In this document: in pieces, positions 48,760-49,105 of the stretch
How positions within the stretch are numbered: position 1 is the first letter of the stretch
Layout: each line of letters begins with the position of its first letter
From: Gemmatimonadaceae bacterium
GTDB lineage: Bacteria; Gemmatimonadota; Gemmatimonadetes; Gemmatimonadales; Gemmatimonadaceae
Assembly: GCA_025931335.1 (NCBI GenBank)
Contig: JAICNG010000020.1
Coordinates: 1-49,105, forward strand
Direction of reading: 5' to 3'
DNA: 49,105 bases
Program-made: the position numbers and the translations under genes
The notes under the pieces: generated by a model
The model's database searches: none
The model's input: only the letters and a program-made list of their open reading frames with translations
What the model was told of the DNA's origin: nothing

Positions 48760-49105
48760 TGACATCCCGGCGGGAGTTTCTGCACTCCTCGGCGCTCGCG
48801 CTTCTCGCGGGCTGCGCCGGCGTTCCGCGCGCCGCACCCGGCCGAGCGCGCCTGCCGCTGGGGTTCTCGACGCTGGGCTGCCCGAGCTGGAGCCTGGGTC
48901 AGATCCTCGACTTCGCGAACACACACGGTTTCCCCGCCCTCGAGCTCCGTGGACTCCAGGACAAGATCGATATCACGCAGCACCCCGCGCTCGCGCCAGA
49001 TCGTCTCCCCGACGTGAAGAAGCAGCTCGCGGATCGAGGGCTCACCGTCGTCTGCCTTGGCGCCTCGGCGCGAATGCACGACCTGGACGCCGCGCAGCTC
49101 GACGA
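48759..49105 (+). CDS. Sugar phosphate isomerase/epimerase-like protein (partial)
   Basis: The first 115 codons only; the gene runs off the window. ATG overlaps the GMC stop (TGATG). N-terminus MTSRREFLHSSALALLAGC is a Tat-type signal with a lipobox. It continues LPLGFSTLGCPSWSLGQILD, then FANTHGFPALELRGLQDKID, as in TIM-barrel AP-endonuclease family 2 isomerases (the IolE / 3-keto-glycoside type). Together with GMC and subunit 3 this suggests periplasmic oxidation and rearrangement of a sugar or glycoside. Confidence 0.88.
   Translation, partial: MTSRREFLHSSALALLAGCAGVPRAAPGRARLPLGFSTLGCPSWSLGQILDFANTHGFPALELRGLQDKIDITQHPALAPDRLPDVKKQLADRGLTVVCLGASARMHDLDAAQLD

Noticed and set aside
1..49105. 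tRNA or rRNA genes
   Set aside because: I found no cloverleaf with a GTTCRANNC T-loop and no rRNA-like conserved blocks.

Overview
The window is about 49 kb of very GC-rich, densely coding bacterial DNA with genes on both strands. It contains no rRNA, tRNA, CRISPR array, prophage or intact transposase that I can see. Many secreted lipoproteins, a DUF5916 barrel protein, RND pumps with their own TolC, MipA/OmpV and DUF481 outer-membrane proteins, and Tat-exported redox enzymes point to a Gram-negative soil organism. The gene mix fits Gemmatimonadota best. That is an inference from content and style, not a search result.

Layout. 1-6.2 kb: lipoproteins, a Crp/Fnr regulator, a DUF5916 protein and a secreted phosphodiesterase. 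6.2-10 kb: a TPR protein, a SnoaL-cupin lipoprotein, a DUF3303/LiaF-like pair, and a full-length lipoprotein whose shortened paralogue lies 2 kb upstream. 10-13.4 kb: a cytochrome b / MsrP-like molybdoenzyme operon, DUF2277, and metK behind a possible attenuator. 13.6-17.5 kb: DinB, an internally deleted MFS transporter, an ArsR-AHSA1 pair and an AlkZ-like glycosylase. 17.8-20.1 kb: an ArsR-rhodanese/MFS operon divergent from a tiny cysteine-rich ORF. 20-23.4 kb: YdeI, a membrane protein, and two DGPF (YciI) proteins around a GyrI-like protein. 23.4-29 kb: a two-gene secreted system (a zinc phospholipase C-like protein and a multidomain CC-motif/PKD-like protein) beside MipA. 28.9-30.3 kb: a RES/Xre toxin-antitoxin pair and HxlR. 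30.4-34.7 kb: an RND pump. 34.8-39.7 kb: Uma2, an M28 peptidase, a carbon-nitrogen hydrolase with GNAT, DUF481 and a small hydrophilic protein. 39.8-46.1 kb: a second RND-MFP-TolC operon with its TetR. 46.3-49.1 kb: a gluconate dehydrogenase subunit 3 / GMC oxidoreductase / TIM-barrel isomerase operon, cut by the window edge.

The most striking non-genic feature is a set of intergenic elements built from degenerate tandem words arranged as long inverted repeats (about 90-345 bp). They fall into several word families. One family, with the core GCGGCCACGGAC, occurs here as three inverted doublets and two single halves. That singlet/doublet organisation recalls REP/REPIN elements, though the half-units are longer and no RAYT-type transposase is in the window. 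These elements lie between convergent genes, inside operons and upstream of start codons, and one abuts the truncation point of a lipoprotein gene.

Other points worth attention: competing hairpins in the metK leader; a 25-residue peptide with eight cysteines followed by a strong terminator and facing an ArsR operator-like site; a shared 16-bp site at the tetR and tolC starts; and a GTTAGGC/GCCTAAC word that recurs in all reading frames and forces rare codons.
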